The notes: a model not told the origin generated them from the letters alone. Positions 17,573 to 28,295 are shown, counted from the first letter of the stretch. The stretch: 64,000 nt of DNA from Shewanella marisflavi (GCF_023283925.1 NZ_JAKIKX010000009.1:1-64000); one strand, 5' to 3'. Translations and numbers: made by a program.

Positions 17573-19132
17573 TTATCTAAGTTGCAGACGTCTTATCACG
17601 GCGCCAATTAACACTAGAGTGCACAGAAGCAGAAGCGGCGTCTGACCCCATCGGGCAAATCCTGTCATCCCTGCCACTAGCGGCACCTCAGCCTTAAGTA
17701 CTCCGGTTTCAAACTGGGGTAAACTATGGGTTATCTTGCCTTGGGTATCGACGATTGCCGTGACCCCGTTATTAGTGGCTCTTAGCAAAGGTCTACCTAA
17801 TTCGATGGCGCGCATCTGGGCGATCTGCATATGTTGCAAGGGGCCATTGGAGCGGCCAAACCAGGCATCGTTGGAGACGGTAAGTAGTAGCTCTGTCCCT
17901 GCGTTGACGTTGGCTCTGAGCTGCTCGGGGAAGGCGATTTCATAGCAGATGGCAGGTGCTATCTGATGTCCCACAGCGCTCAGGTTCGGCTGCTTAAAAT
18001 CGCCTCTGGCGAAAGAGGACATGGGCAGGTTAAAGAAGGGCGCCAGTGGCCTGAGTAGATCTTCAAGGGGCACAAACTCGCCGATGGGCAGCAGATGATG
18101 CTTACGGAATTCGTTATTGCCATCGCCGCTATAATCGGCGCTTTTCTGTTGTCGCTGCTGGTGGTTGCCTAGGACAATCAGCGAGTTATAGAAGCTATTT
18201 TGCTGCTTGCTGATAATGCCAGTGATGATGGCACTATCGTTCAGGCCCGCAACCTTGTTAGCGTTATCGAGAAACTCTTCGACCATATATTCGGGCGCAG
18301 GAATCGCCGCCTCCGGCCAGATAAACAGATCTGTGTCCGCCAGCGAAGGCCGTGAAAGATCCATATATTTCAGCATGGTTGGCCAAAGCGCTTCTGGTTG
18401 CCACTTCATGCTTTGAGCGATATTGCCTTGCACAAGGGCGACCTTTACCGATTTACCCGTAGGCGTAATGCCAGACCAGTGACCGCTGGCATAACTGCCG
18501 CTACCGGCAAGGATTGAGATGAGGATGAGAGGCGTAAACCTGACTGCGAGTTTGTGACCCGGCCTTGCCGCGATAACCAGAGCACCAGAGAGCATCACCA
18601 GCAATAAGCTAAGGCCTAATGCGCCTATGTTGCTGGCCAGTGGCGCCAATGGACCACTGGTTTGACTGTATCCTGCCCAGATCCAGGGGAACCCGGTCAG
18701 CACCCAGCCTCTAGCCCATTCCATTAACACCCAAGAGGCGGGAAAGACGGCAAGATAGCGTAACCAATATGAATGAGGGGATAACTTGGCGCTGAGATAA
18801 CCGGCAAGCGCGGGGTAGATCGCCAAGTAGAGCGCCAACATTGCCATCAGACCGAGGGAGGCAATAAGTGGGAGGCCACCGTAGACGTCCATGCTGACAT
18901 GGACCCAACTGATGCCGATAGAGAAACAGCCAAAACCAAAACTTAGCCAGTAGCCAAATGCCTGTTTAGGGGCAAGTGAATGACTGTGACCAAGGGCGAA
19001 AGCGAGTGCCAGCAGATAGATGGGCCAGTAACCATAAGGGGCGAAGGCCAGTGCGGTACTGGCACCCGCCAGATAGGCGAGTACCAGCCGTATTACAGGA
19101 TGATGGGCAATTGCCCTAAGTCGTAGCAGCAT
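17573..19132 (-). CDS. lnt: Apolipoprotein N-acyltransferase
   Basis: The inner-membrane enzyme adding the third acyl chain to lipoproteins, which lets them leave for the outer membrane. Six or more membrane segments precede a periplasmic nitrilase-like domain. Its catalytic triad is visible as Glu274 (FIWPEAA), Lys344 (FRKHHLLPIGE) and Cys396 (APAICYE). At 519 residues it is normal length. It is 26 bp downstream of corC. Confidence 0.97.
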   Translation of the reverse strand: MLLRLRAIAHHPVIRLVLAYLAGASTALAFAPYGYWPIYLLALAFALGHSHSLAPKQAFGYWLSFGFGCFSIGISWVHVSMDVYGGLPLIASLGLMAMLALYLAIYPALAGYLSAKLSPHSYWLRYLAVFPASWVLMEWARGWVLTGFPWIWAGYSQTSGPLAPLASNIGALGLSLLLVMLSGALVIAARPGHKLAVRFTPLILISILAGSGSYASGHWSGITPTGKSVKVALVQGNIAQSMKWQPEALWPTMLKYMDLSRPSLADTDLFIWPEAAIPAPEYMVEEFLDNANKVAGLNDSAIITGIISKQQNSFYNSLIVLGNHQQRQQKSADYSGDGNNEFRKHHLLPIGEFVPLEDLLRPLAPFFNLPMSSFARGDFKQPNLSAVGHQIAPAICYEIAFPEQLRANVNAGTELLLTVSNDAWFGRSNGPLQHMQIAQMRAIELGRPLLRATNNGVTAIVDTQGKITHSLPQFETGVLKAEVPLVAGMTGFARWGQTPLLLLCTLVLIGAVIRRLQLR

Positions 19133-19158
19133 TATAGCCTCATCAAGGGACTGAAAAG

Positions 19159-20034
19159 TTAAGCGTTTTCTTCTTCAGTCTGGGGATCGGGGAGCTTGAC
19201 CCTAAGCTGAACCAGCCTGCGGGTATCGGCGCTAATCACCTTAAATTCAATGTCATCTATGGTGATCTTTTCGTTACGCTCGGGCAGGTGGCCAAAGGCA
19301 TGGGAAACCAGGCCGCCGACGGTATCAAACTCTTCGTCACTAAACTGAGTGCCGAAGGTTTCATTGAAATCGTCGATGGGGGTGAGCGCCTTAACCATAT
19401 AGAGTTGTTTGCCGACCTTGCGGATCTCTGTCTCCTCGGCTGAGTCATGATCGAATTCATCTTCGATTTCACCGACGATCTCTTCGAGAATATCTTCGAT
19501 GGTGACCAGGCCTGATACTCCGCCGTATTCATCGACTACGATGGCCATATGATAACGCTGAGAACGAAACTCCTTGAGGAGGACGTCGACGCGCTTGCTC
19601 TCTGGCACAACGACCGCTGGGCGAATCACCTGTTCGAGGGAAAAGGGTTCGTCGTTATTTTTAAAGCCGTACTGCAACAAATCTTTAGCCAGCAGTATGC
19701 CTTCGATATGATCTTTATCTTCATTGACCACGGGGAAGCGGGAATGCGCCGAGCTGATAACGGTCGACAGCAGCTCCTCTACCGTGTTGTCTATTTTTAG
19801 CGCCACAATTTGTGCTCGTGGGATCATGATGTCACGCACGCGCAGATCGGAGACTTCTAAAACACCTTTAATCATTTCGCGCGTGTCTTCGCTGATCACT
19901 TCTCTTTGTTCAGCGTCGTGGATCACCTCCACTAACTCGTCGCGACTTTGTGGTTCGCCCTGGAATAACTGACTTACTTTTTCTAACCAGCCCTTCTTAT
20001 GGGCGTTGGTACTCGGTGGGTTATCGTCACTCAT
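19159..20034 (-). CDS. corC: CorC/YbeX CBS-domain transporter-associated protein
   Basis: Two CBS domains (about 65-190) are followed by the CorC_HlyC domain (about 205-280, starting DDFNETFGTQF). Members bind nucleotides through the CBS pair and have been linked to magnesium/cobalt efflux and to ribosome maturation. There is no membrane segment, as in YbeX. It lies in the conserved phoH-ybeY-corC-lnt order with 26 bp to each neighbour. Confidence 0.93.
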   Translation of the reverse strand: MSDDNPPSTNAHKKGWLEKVSQLFQGEPQSRDELVEVIHDAEQREVISEDTREMIKGVLEVSDLRVRDIMIPRAQIVALKIDNTVEELLSTVISSAHSRFPVVNEDKDHIEGILLAKDLLQYGFKNNDEPFSLEQVIRPAVVVPESKRVDVLLKEFRSQRYHMAIVVDEYGGVSGLVTIEDILEEIVGEIEDEFDHDSAEETEIRKVGKQLYMVKALTPIDDFNETFGTQFSDEEFDTVGGLVSHAFGHLPERNEKITIDDIEFKVISADTRRLVQLRVKLPDPQTEEENA

Positions 20035-20060
20035 AGTATTTACCTGACCAAAAAGGTCGA

Positions 20061-20534
20061 TTATTGCTCCTTGTAAGGATTGGGAAACCCCAAGCTTTCA
20101 ATAAGTTGAGTCTCTAAAGACTCCATCTCTTCTGCTTCGTTATCAATGATATGATCATACCCTAGCAGATGCAGACAACCATGTACAACCATGTGAGCCC
20201 AGTGGGCTTCGAGGCTTTTTGCTTGCGCTTTTGCCTCCTGTTCAACCACAGGCACACAGATGACTAAGTCGCCAAGTAGTGGCAGTTCGACCTCTGGTGG
20301 AGACTCGAACGGGAATGATAGCACATTTGTCGGCTTGTCTTTGCCTCTATAGGTATGATTTAACTGCTGACTTTCAGCCTCATCCACCAAGCGAATAGTC
20401 AGCTCGGCTTCTGGCATAGTATTGCCAAGAGCGAGGCGTACCCAAGACTCAAACTGCGCCTGAGTCGGTACCTCGCTAGCCTCTGTGGCGAGTTGTAGAT
20501 CCAGATTAAGAATTAAGGGGGTATCAGGCGTCAT
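20061..20534 (-). CDS. ybeY: Endoribonuclease YbeY
   Basis: A single-strand RNase needed for 16S rRNA 3' maturation and ribosome quality control. The zinc-binding motif [11 protein letters not shown] gives His118, His122 and His128. I use the ATG at 20534 (157 residues), because the upstream extension is phoH in another frame and E. coli YbeY aligns from here. The start overlaps the end of phoH by 11 bp. Confidence 0.95.
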   Translation of the reverse strand: MTPDTPLILNLDLQLATEASEVPTQAQFESWVRLALGNTMPEAELTIRLVDEAESQQLNHTYRGKDKPTNVLSFPFESPPEVELPLLGDLVICVPVVEQEAKAQAKSLEAHWAHMVVHGCLHLLGYDHIIDNEAEEMESLETQLIESLGFPNPYKEQ

Positions 20535-21567
20535 GGTGCTTTGGTTCCTCAGCCCTAAATTGGCTCTCACGCTTGGCCTTTTCGCTGGCCACCTTCTGTT
20601 CGTGAACCTCATAGGCTTCGACGATACGGGCCACCACAGGGTGACGTACCACATCCTTGGCCTGGAAGAAGTTAAAGCTCACTTCATCGACTTCGCTCAA
20701 TACCTCGATAGCATGGCGTAGGCCTGACTTTTGATGCTTAGGTAGGTCAATTTGCGTGATATCGCCTGTGATCACCGCTCGGGAGTTAAAACCGATACGG
20801 GTAAGGAACATCTTCATCTGCTCTACCGTAGTGTTTTGGCTCTCATCTAAGATGATAAAGGCATCGTTAAGGGTGCGACCACGCATGTAGGCCAGTGGCG
20901 CAACTTCAATCACGCTGCGCTCAATTAAGCGCTCCACCTTTTCGAAGCCCATCATCTCAAATAGGGCGTCATATAGGGGGCGCAGATAGGGGTCGACCTT
21001 TTGGCTGAGATCGCCAGGCAGGAAACCCAGCTTCTCGCCCGCTTCAACTGCCGGGCGGGTTAGCAAGATGCGTCTCACTTCCTGACGCTCCAGGGCATCG
21101 ACCGCCGCAGCGACTGCCAGGTAGGTCTTACCTGTACCAGCAGGACCGATACCAAAGCTGATGTCGTGGCGCACAATATTGGCCACATATTCACTTTGAT
21201 TCGGGTTGCGGGGCTTGATCACGCCACGCTTGGTCTTGATATAGAGTTCTTTATCGTCGCGGGGCGCCTCGGCTTCCAGGGCTATCGCCTCCTGAATTGC
21301 CATATGCACCTTATCGGGTTCCAGGTCTGGGGTGCTGCCGCGTACCGGTTGTGTCTCGATATAGAGTTCTTTGAGCAGATTATTGACCGTTAGACAGTTA
21401 CGCGCCTGACCGACAATTTGAAAGTGGTTGTTGCGGTAGTTGATCTCTACACCGATGCGGCGCTCGAGTTGTTTGATATTGTCATCAAAGGGACCGCATA
21501 GTGACGCGAGTCGACGGGTATCAGAAGGCTCTAGATACAGATTGAGCGTAGTGAGTTTGTTTGACAA
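20524..21567 (-). CDS. ybeZ: PhoH-family ATPase YbeZ
   Basis: An RNA-associated P-loop ATPase that pairs with YbeY. Walker A GPAGTGKT is at 141-148 and Walker B is around [10 protein letters not shown]. An N-terminal KH-like segment precedes it. The start is TTG 21567, six nt behind TGGAG. At 347 residues it matches E. coli YbeZ. It is the first gene of the phoH-ybeY-corC-lnt operon, with about 165 bp between it and the miaB terminator for its promoter. Confidence 0.95.
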   Translation of the reverse strand: MSNKLTTLNLYLEPSDTRRLASLCGPFDDNIKQLERRIGVEINYRNNHFQIVGQARNCLTVNNLLKELYIETQPVRGSTPDLEPDKVHMAIQEAIALEAEAPRDDKELYIKTKRGVIKPRNPNQSEYVANIVRHDISFGIGPAGTGKTYLAVAAAVDALERQEVRRILLTRPAVEAGEKLGFLPGDLSQKVDPYLRPLYDALFEMMGFEKVERLIERSVIEVAPLAYMRGRTLNDAFIILDESQNTTVEQMKMFLTRIGFNSRAVITGDITQIDLPKHQKSGLRHAIEVLSEVDEVSFNFFQAKDVVRHPVVARIVEAYEVHEQKVASEKAKRESQFRAEEPKHHDA

Positions 21568-21732
21568 AAATAGCTCCAGTTGCAGATTGTCGTTAAAGCA
21601 TATCTCGTGAGGCTTAACCTCAACAGACTATAGAGACAGTTTACGAGGCATTAAGTTTAATTGCTAACGCTATTTGTTTGAAGTTATACGCTCGGTAAGT
21701 CAGCGTAGCGCCAAGCACAAAGCGGCAGCAAT

Positions 21733-21759
21733 AAAAAAGCGACCCGATTAAGGTCGCTT
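21733..21759 (-). terminator. miaB terminator
   Basis: On the minus strand the stem AAGCGACC-TTAATCG-GGTCGCTT ends in six T residues, just past the miaB stop. Confidence 0.85.
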
Positions 21760-21784
21760 CTTGTCTGCTGTTAGCTGATCACGG

Positions 21785-23209
21785 TTACGGGATAAACTGA
21801 GTCACGCCGAGGTCGTCATCTTTCTTGTGCTTGGCCAAGATGTCAGATGGGCGCAGGTCGCGGCGCAAATCCATCTCATCTTCTCCGCGAATGAACTTGC
21901 CACGCAGTGAGTTGGTAAACACATCGACAATCTCAACATCGACGAAGCTGCCAATATGTTTAGGGTCAGCCTCGAAGTTGACCACGCGGTTGTTTTCGGT
22001 GCGGCCGCGCAGCTCCATCGGGTTTTTCACCGAAGGGCCTTCTACCAAAATACGCTGGACTGTGCCGAGCATCTGACGGCTGTAGCGCATTGCCTGCTGG
22101 GTGATCCTGTCTTGCAAGATCGCCAGACGTTCCTTCTTCTCTTCCAGCGACACATCATCGGGAAGATCCGCTGCCGGTGTACCCGGACGCGCGCTGTAGA
22201 TGAAGCTGAAGCTGTGGTCGAATTGCACATCTTCAATCAGCTTCATGGTATCGGCGAAGTCTTGCTTAGACTCGCCTGGGAAGCCGATGATGAAGTCAGA
22301 GCTGATTTGGATATCAGGTCTTGCCTTACGCAGACGGCGAATGATCGACTTGTATTCGATCGCCATATGGCCACGTTTCATCTGGGTGAGAATGAGATCC
22401 GAACCCGACTGCACCGGCAGGTGCAGGAAGCTCACCAATTCAGGCGTATCCTCATATACATCAATGATGTCTTGGGTAAACTCGATAGGGTGGCTGGTGG
22501 TGAAACGAATACGATCGATACCATCGATGGCGGCCACATAACGCAGCAGCTCGGCGAAGGTACAGATATCGTCATCATGGGTCGCACCGCGATAGGCGTT
22601 AACGTTCTGGCCTAGCAGGTTCACTTCGCGCACGCCTTGCTCGGCAAGCTGGGCGATCTCAAGGATCACATCGTCCACCGGACGACTCACCTCTTCACCG
22701 CGGGTATAAGGCACCACGCAGAAAGAGCAATATTTGCTACAGCCTTCCATGATGGAGACGAAGGCGCTTGGGCCTTCGGCGCGCGGCTCAGGCAGACGGT
22801 CGAACTTTTCGATTTCGGGGAAGCTGACGTCGATAACCGCCTTGCCACCTTGTTGGATCTGCTCGATCATCTCAGGCAAGCGGTGCAGCGTCTGTGGACC
22901 GAAGATCAGGTCGACACACTGGGCTCTGTCTTTGATCGCCTTACCTTCTTGAGACGCCACGCAGCCACCTACACCTATTATCAGGTTAGGGTTCTTATCT
23001 TTTAGCGTCTTCCAGCGCCCCAGCTGGTGAAAGACTTTTTCCTGTGCTTTTTCGCGAATCGAACAGGTATTTAGCAGTAGGACATCTGCCTCTTCTGCCT
23101 CTTCGGTCAAGGTATAGCCTTGATATTCGTCGAGTAGGTCGGCCATCTTTGATGAGTCATACTCATTCATCTGACAGCCCCAGGTTTTAATGTGGAGTTT
23201 CTTACTCAT
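21785..23209 (-). CDS. miaB: tRNA-2-methylthio-N6-dimethylallyladenosine synthase
   Basis: A radical-SAM methylthiotransferase modifying A37 of tRNAs that read UNN codons. The N-terminal UPF0004 domain has the cluster ligands Cys12, Cys49 and Cys83. The radical-SAM motif is CSKYCSFC at Cys157/161/164. A C-terminal TRAM domain follows. All these positions and the 474-residue length match E. coli MiaB. It faces ubiF divergently, as in E. coli, with a small secreted protein gene between. Confidence 0.98.
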   Translation of the reverse strand: MSKKLHIKTWGCQMNEYDSSKMADLLDEYQGYTLTEEAEEADVLLLNTCSIREKAQEKVFHQLGRWKTLKDKNPNLIIGVGGCVASQEGKAIKDRAQCVDLIFGPQTLHRLPEMIEQIQQGGKAVIDVSFPEIEKFDRLPEPRAEGPSAFVSIMEGCSKYCSFCVVPYTRGEEVSRPVDDVILEIAQLAEQGVREVNLLGQNVNAYRGATHDDDICTFAELLRYVAAIDGIDRIRFTTSHPIEFTQDIIDVYEDTPELVSFLHLPVQSGSDLILTQMKRGHMAIEYKSIIRRLRKARPDIQISSDFIIGFPGESKQDFADTMKLIEDVQFDHSFSFIYSARPGTPAADLPDDVSLEEKKERLAILQDRITQQAMRYSRQMLGTVQRILVEGPSVKNPMELRGRTENNRVVNFEADPKHIGSFVDVEIVDVFTNSLRGKFIRGEDEMDLRRDLRPSDILAKHKKDDDLGVTQFIP

Positions 23210-23307
23210 CAGTTTTGCGCCGTTGTTGCAACTACTGGGAAAAATAGCGCGACATTTTACCCTCTGAGCACTCCGCTGGCTAGCTTTTGCGCGTCATAAG
23301 CGTGAAT

Positions 23308-23610
23308 TTACTCTGCGCGCGCCATTTGCTCAGCCGGGAAATCCACTAGCGCGACCTGTCTGGGCGTGTCCTGTGCAAAAAATGCTTCGGCCATCGCCTG
23401 GCTGCTGTTTTTAGCTTGTCGTTGTATGCTTGTTCGGATCTCGGCTCTATAATGGCTCATTAATTCAATCGTATATTGATATAGGGCATAATCGAGCGAG
23501 TTACGATAGGTTACAGTCATCGTCTCCATTTGGGAGGTGACGCTAGCACCTGCCAGGTTAGATAACAGGGCTGATGCGGTGAATACACTAGCTATCATTA
23601 ACTTTTTCAT
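23308..23610 (-). CDS. Small secreted hypothetical protein (100 aa)
   Basis: I do not recognise a named family. The chosen start, ATG 23610 after GAGTGTCCG, gives a clean signal peptide (MKKLMIASVFTASALLSNLAGA) and an exported mature region of about 78 residues with no cysteine. The mature part is helical, ending in VDFPAEQMARAE. It lies between miaB (same strand) and ubiF (divergent), and about 100 bp separates it from the miaB start. An ATG four codons upstream is possible. Confidence 0.7.
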   Translation of the reverse strand: MKKLMIASVFTASALLSNLAGASVTSQMETMTVTYRNSLDYALYQYTIELMSHYRAEIRTSIQRQAKNSSQAMAEAFFAQDTPRQVALVDFPAEQMARAE

Positions 23611-23797
23611 CGGACACTCCATGACACTCAGTAAGTGGTAAAGATTGCTTTGAGGTGAGAGTGTAGGGGGCATAGCTCAGGCTTGCCCCCTGGCTTTGTA
23701 ACTGAGTGTGAGCAGTAGCCGTGCTGGTAACATTTATATACGCAATCCGCCCAAGTGACATATTTGGTAATAAAAGAAGTAGGGAGTCGAACTCAAG

Positions 23798-24991
23798 GTG
23801 AGTCAGAACCAGCGCAAGACCTTAGTAAAAGATGTCGTCGTCATTGGCGGCGGTATGGTGGGGGCGGCAACCGCCCTTGGCTTGGCGCAGCTTGGCCTGT
23901 CTGTAGCTGTGGTTGAGGCCTATGCGCCGCAGGCTTATGACAGTGAACAGGCTTTAGATCTTAGGGTTTCGGCGATCAGTGTGGCGTCAGAGCAGTTGCT
24001 TGAGCGTCTAGGGGCCCTAGCGTCGCTTGGCGAGATGCGGCAGGTCGCCTACAAGGGGCTGGAAACCTGGGAGCTCGATGCTTGTATCACCCAATTTCAT
24101 AGCGACCAGATTGGCGCCTCTCACCTGGGTCATATCGTCGAGAACCGTCTGGTGCAATTAGCCTTGTGGCAGCAATTTGAGCAACATGAGCAGTTAAGTT
24201 TGCTTTGTCCGGCTAAGGTGAGTCAATTCGAGCGCATGGATGAAGGCGTTCGGGTCAAACTAGAGGATGGCTGCGAGATAGAGACCCGTCTATTAATCGG
24301 CGCCGATGGTGCCAACTCTCAGGTGCGTCAGTGGGCGGGTATTGGCGTTACTGGGTGGGACTATGGCCAGTCGGCTATGCTGATTAATATTGCCACAGCG
24401 CAAGAAGAGCAGGATGTGACCTGGCAACAGTTCACCCCGAAAGGACCAAGATCTTTACTGCCGCTACCGGGCAAACATGCCTCTTTGGTGTGGTATGACG
24501 ATGCCAGTCGCATTGCACAGCTACAAAGTCTGAGTAACCAGGCGCTCTTTGAGCAGATAGATGCTCACTTTCCTAAACGCCTGTCGCGGGAGTTTAAGGT
24601 GCTCTCGAAGGGCAGCTTTAAGCTGACCCGACGTCATGCTCAGCGTTACTATGATGATCATCTGGTGATCCTGGGTGATGCCGCTCACACCATTAATCCG
24701 CTAGCCGGTCAAGGGGTTAACCTGGGCTTTAAGGATGTCAGCGCCCTTATCGACACTTTTGCCGATGCTATTGCCAATCATAAATGCTGCTGGGATAGGG
24801 CAGTGCTCAAGAATTACCAATGTAAACGCTATAGCGACAACCAGCTGATGATGACCACCATGGATCTCTTCTACGCAGGTTTTAGCAACAATCTGTTGCC
24901 ATTAAAAGTGCTGCGAAACGGCGCCCTCAAACTTGCCAATATCGACGGTCCCATCAAGCAGAAAGTGCTCAAGTACGCCTTGGGGCTTTAA
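23798..24991 (+). CDS. ubiF: FAD-dependent ubiquinone-pathway hydroxylase (UbiF type)
   Basis: A flavin monooxygenase of the UbiH/UbiF/VisC family acting in ubiquinone synthesis. UbiF-type enzymes hydroxylate the demethoxyubiquinol ring. The FAD Rossmann motif VVIGGGMVGAATALGLA is near residues 14-30, the DG motif LIGADGANSQVR is in the middle, and GDAAHTINPLAGQGVNLGF follows in the C-terminal half. The start is GTG 23798. I name it UbiF rather than a paralogue because it is divergent from miaB exactly as in E. coli. Confidence 0.88.
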   Translation: MSQNQRKTLVKDVVVIGGGMVGAATALGLAQLGLSVAVVEAYAPQAYDSEQALDLRVSAISVASEQLLERLGALASLGEMRQVAYKGLETWELDACITQFHSDQIGASHLGHIVENRLVQLALWQQFEQHEQLSLLCPAKVSQFERMDEGVRVKLEDGCEIETRLLIGADGANSQVRQWAGIGVTGWDYGQSAMLINIATAQEEQDVTWQQFTPKGPRSLLPLPGKHASLVWYDDASRIAQLQSLSNQALFEQIDAHFPKRLSREFKVLSKGSFKLTRRHAQRYYDDHLVILGDAAHTINPLAGQGVNLGFKDVSALIDTFADAIANHKCCWDRAVLKNYQCKRYSDNQLMMTTMDLFYAGFSNNLLPLKVLRNGALKLANIDGPIKQKVLKYALGL

Positions 24992-25141
24992 GATGTTCAG
25001 ATCAGGGTTTCTCTAATAAAGCAGACTTTGGGGGCGTTTAGCCCCCTTATTCTCTGGGCTCGGGATAAATTTGTTGCTGGCTCGATTGAGTGCTAAAATG
25101 CCGCGTTTTTTATTGGCACTTGCGAGATGGACTAGAGTGAG

Positions 25142-25729
25142 ATGAGCAACATAAAGCTGATTGTCGGGTTAGCTAACCCGGGCGATAAATATGAGCAGAC
25201 TCGGCACAACGCAGGTGCATGGTATGTCAACGAGCTAGCGCGAGTGTGTGGCGTGAGTTTAGTTGCCGACAGCAAATACTATGGCCTTACCGCCAGAGCC
25301 ACCCTCTATGGTAAAGATGTACGCCTGCTGATCCCGACCACCTTTATGAACCTTAGCGGTAAGTCGGTAGCGGCCTTGGCGAATTTCTTTCGCATCGAAC
25401 CCGAGGAGATCTTGGTGGCCCATGATGAACTGGACATGCCGCCGGGTGTGGCTAAGTTTAAGCTGGGTGGTGGGCATGGGGGGCATAATGGCCTCAAGGA
25501 TATCATCGCCAAGCTGGCGAATAACAAAGGCTTCTATCGATTACGTATCGGTATCGGTCATCCAGGGGACAAGAGCTTGGTCAGCAACTATGTGCTGGGC
25601 AAGGCGCCACAAACCGAACAGCGCCTCATAGAAGAGGTGGTTGATGAGGCGGTGCGGGCGACTGAGATCCTCTTTAAAGAAGATATGAGTAAGGCGATGC
25701 ACAGGTTGCACTCTTACAAGGCAGGTTAA
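25142..25729 (+). CDS. pth: Peptidyl-tRNA hydrolase
   Basis: Releases peptides from tRNAs that dropped off the ribosome. The N-terminal [19 protein letters not shown] carries the catalytic His22 and Asn12, and [10 protein letters not shown] and [11 protein letters not shown] complete the active site. It has 195 residues, the normal length. It is followed by a palindromic repeat and then ychF, the usual partner. Confidence 0.97.
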   Translation: MSNIKLIVGLANPGDKYEQTRHNAGAWYVNELARVCGVSLVADSKYYGLTARATLYGKDVRLLIPTTFMNLSGKSVAALANFFRIEPEEILVAHDELDMPPGVAKFKLGGGHGGHNGLKDIIAKLANNKGFYRLRIGIGHPGDKSLVSNYVLGKAPQTEQRLIEEVVDEAVRATEILFKEDMSKAMHRLHSYKAG

Positions 25730-25829
25730 TGCCAATCGTACTAAATAACTGAGCTTTCTAACTTGTTAAAACGCTCGATAACTGTGTTTTTCAGTGCTAT
25801 GACTGATCACTTATTTACTGTGATTGGTA
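25730..25829. repeat. MITE-like palindromic intergenic repeat
   Basis: A 100-bp non-coding element starts directly after the pth stop codon. Its ends are imperfect inverted repeats: GCCAATCGTACTAAATAA at the left and TTATTTACTGTGATTGGT at the right. The inside also folds (TAACTGTG, CAGTGCTATGACTGATCACT). From memory, similar CCAATC...GATTGG elements are dispersed in Shewanella and Vibrio genomes. It could form a long hairpin in the pth-ychF transcript. Confidence 0.65.
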
Positions 25830-25901
25830 GAGCCAAGAATTCGACAGTGAACAGCTTCATTATCGCTCAGGCGATAAGATTAATTGAATAAAGGTAAATA
25901 T

Positions 25902-26993
25902 ATGGGTTTTAAATGTGGCATCGTCGGCCTACCAAACGTAGGTAAATCGACACTGTTCAACGCCTTAACTAAGGCGGGTATCGAAGCGTCTAACTTCCCG
26001 TTTTGTACGATCGAACCTAACACGGGTGTAGTGCCTGTGCCCGATCCACGTTTGGAGGCCCTGGCGGAGATCGTTAATCCTGAGCGTGTATTGCCAACCA
26101 CCATGGAATTTGTCGACATCGCTGGCTTAGTTGCTGGCGCCTCGAAAGGGGAAGGTCTGGGCAACAAGTTCCTGGCTAACATTCGTGAAACCGATGCGAT
26201 TGGTCACGTGGTACGTTGTTTCGAAGATGACAATATCGTGCACGTTGCTAACAAGGTGTCGCCAGCTAGCGACATCGAAGTGATCAACACTGAATTAGCG
26301 CTGGCCGACTTAGATTCTTGCGAGCGTGCTATTTTACGTCAGCAAAAGCGCGCCAAAGGCGGTGACAAAGATGCTAAGTTTGAGGTAAGTGTCCTTGAAA
26401 AGATGCGCCCTGTGTTAGATGAAGGGCATATGCTTCGCTCTATGGATCTGACCAAGGAAGAGCTGGCGGCAGTTAACTATCTTAACTTCCTGACGTTGAA
26501 GCCGACCATGTATATCGCCAACGTTGCCGAAGATGGATTTGAAAACAATCCGCACCTGGATGTGGTACGTGAGATCGCCTCGAAAGAGAATGCGGTTGTG
26601 GTTGCTGTGTGCGCCGCCATCGAATCTGAGTTGGCCGAAATGGATCCTGATGATCGCGACGAGTTTATGGCCGATCTTGGTTTGGAAGAGCCTGGTCTTG
26701 ACCGCGTGATCCGCGCCGGTTACCAGTTGCTGGACCTACATACTTACTTTACTGCGGGTGTGAAAGAGGTTCGAGCTTGGACTGTGCCTGTGGGCGCCTG
26801 TGCACCACAAGCGGCTGGCGTGATCCACACTGACTTTGAACGTGGCTTTATTCGTGCTCAAGTCATGTCTTATGATGACTTTATCGCCTATAAGGGTGAG
26901 GCCGGCGCCAAAGAAGCGGGTAAACTGCGTGTCGAAGGTAAGACCTATGTGGTTAAAGATGGCGATGTGATGCATTTCCTCTTTAATGTCTAG
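25902..26993 (+). CDS. ychF: Redox-regulated ATPase/GTPase YchF
   Basis: An Obg-related P-loop protein that hydrolyses ATP and associates with ribosomes. It begins [20 protein letters not shown] (G1 at about 8-16), continues with the G3 region [19 protein letters not shown], and ends in a TGS domain. I start it at ATG 25902 (363 residues), which aligns with E. coli YchF; the upstream TTG adds six residues. It is preceded by pth and the palindromic repeat. Confidence 0.97.
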   Translation: MGFKCGIVGLPNVGKSTLFNALTKAGIEASNFPFCTIEPNTGVVPVPDPRLEALAEIVNPERVLPTTMEFVDIAGLVAGASKGEGLGNKFLANIRETDAIGHVVRCFEDDNIVHVANKVSPASDIEVINTELALADLDSCERAILRQQKRAKGGDKDAKFEVSVLEKMRPVLDEGHMLRSMDLTKEELAAVNYLNFLTLKPTMYIANVAEDGFENNPHLDVVREIASKENAVVVAVCAAIESELAEMDPDDRDEFMADLGLEEPGLDRVIRAGYQLLDLHTYFTAGVKEVRAWTVPVGACAPQAAGVIHTDFERGFIRAQVMSYDDFIAYKGEAGAKEAGKLRVEGKTYVVKDGDVMHFLFNV

Positions 26994-27037
26994 CATCTAG
27001 CGCCGAGTTCGGCGCCCTAGAAGTAGATGACATAAAG

Positions 27038-27072
27038 GCGGCTCGGTAGTGATATCGGGCCGTTTTTGTTTT
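27038..27072 (+). terminator. ychF terminator
   Basis: The stem CGGCTCG / CGGGCCG is followed by TTTTTGTTTT, about 50 bp past the ychF stop. A second hairpin (GCGCCGAGTTCGGCGC) lies just before it. Confidence 0.65.
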
Positions 27073-27193
27073 AACAAAGGGGCAAAATAGCCGCAAATCT
27101 TCGCTTTTAAGGGGGAAATTGCATAAGGCCTGGCCACTTTGGTGAGTTTATAGGCGAACGGCTTAGATAGTTTAAATTAGCGAAAAAAAGCTG

Positions 27194-27222
27194 TTGACCT
27201 GCCTACGCTGAATAAGCATAAT
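27194..27222 (+). promoter_or_regulatory. Sigma70 promoter of the tRNA array
   Basis: TTGACC (27194-27199) and CATAAT (27217-27222) are separated by exactly 17 bp. They are followed by a GC-rich discriminator (ACGCCCCG), typical of growth-rate and stringently controlled stable-RNA promoters. The first tRNA starts 40 bp downstream. Confidence 0.8.
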
Positions 27223-27261
27223 ACGCCCCGTTCCTCAGCAAGAGGGGCGCGAAATATTGAT

Positions 27262-27338
27262 GGCTATGTAGCTCAGCTGGTTAGAGCACAGCACTCATAA
27301 TGCTGGGGTCGCAGGTTCAAGTCCCGCCATAGCTACCA
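27262..27338 (+). tRNA. tRNA-Met (CAT)
   Basis: A 77-nt cloverleaf with anticodon CAT in the ACTCATAAT loop and an encoded CCA end. The first pair is G-C and it lacks initiator features, so it is the elongator tRNA-Met. It is identical to the copy at 27737-27813. Confidence 0.96.
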
Positions 27339-27407
27339 TCTATTCAAGATGTAAAATTGATTGTGGCATACGCCGCCATCTGTTCAAGATGTAAAACTAG
27401 AAGCAGT

Positions 27408-27492
<85 letters not shown>

Positions 27493-27541
27493 TTTATTTT
27501 TGACTAGAGGTTGTCTACTTTTAGTCTTAAGCAAGATTGAT

Positions 27542-27616
27542 TGGGGTATCGCCAAGCGGTAAGGCACCGGGTTTTGATCTCGGCATTCCCAGGTTCGAAT
27601 CCTGGTACCCCAGCCA
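27542..27616 (+). tRNA. tRNA-Gln (TTG)
   Basis: A 75-nt tRNA with a U1-A72 type start (TGGGGTATC), anticodon loop TTTTGAT giving anticodon TTG, and encoded CCA. Identical copies are at 27642 and 28082. Confidence 0.96.
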
Positions 27617-27641
27617 TATTCTTTCTCGCTTACAATGTTTT

Positions 27642-27716
27642 TGGGGTATCGCCAAGCGGTAAGGCACCGGGTTTTGATCTCGGCATTCCCAGGTTCGAAT
27701 CCTGGTACCCCAGCCA
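27642..27716 (+). tRNA. tRNA-Gln (TTG)
   Basis: The second of three identical tRNA-Gln genes, 25 bp behind the first. Anticodon TTG, encoded CCA. Confidence 0.96.
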
Positions 27717-27736
27717 TTTATCAATAAGATAAATGT

Positions 27737-27813
27737 GGCTATGTAGCTCAGCTGGTTAGAGCACAGCACTCATAATGCTGGGGTCGCAGGTTCAAGTCCC
27801 GCCATAGCTACCA
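27737..27813 (+). tRNA. tRNA-Met (CAT)
   Basis: A second, identical elongator tRNA-Met gene. With the following Leu and Gln genes it repeats the Met-Leu-Gln order of the first half, which indicates a segmental duplication. Confidence 0.96.
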
Positions 27814-27949
27814 TCTTATTCTAGGTAAATCCGCCGTTATCGGCGCCATCTGCTCGAGATGTAAAACTTGAGGTTTGCTAGTTAGTTGAGCCCTTAGTGG
27901 TTCAGACATATGACTAGAATCTTTATCAGGATGTAAAACTAGATGCAGT

Positions 27950-28034
<85 letters not shown>

Positions 28035-28081
28035 TTATTTTTTAGGTTATAGGTTTAGCCTGTAATCTGAGCCAAGCTTGT

Positions 28082-28156
28082 TGGGGTATCGCCAAGCGGT
28101 AAGGCACCGGGTTTTGATCTCGGCATTCCCAGGTTCGAATCCTGGTACCCCAGCCA
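28082..28156 (+). tRNA. tRNA-Gln (TTG)
   Basis: The third identical tRNA-Gln gene. Anticodon TTG, encoded CCA. Confidence 0.96.
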
Positions 28157-28210
28157 TTTTTATCTAGCTTAAGATGTAAAACTAAGCCATCTGATCAGAT
28201 GTAAATCGAT

Positions 28211-28295
<85 letters not shown>

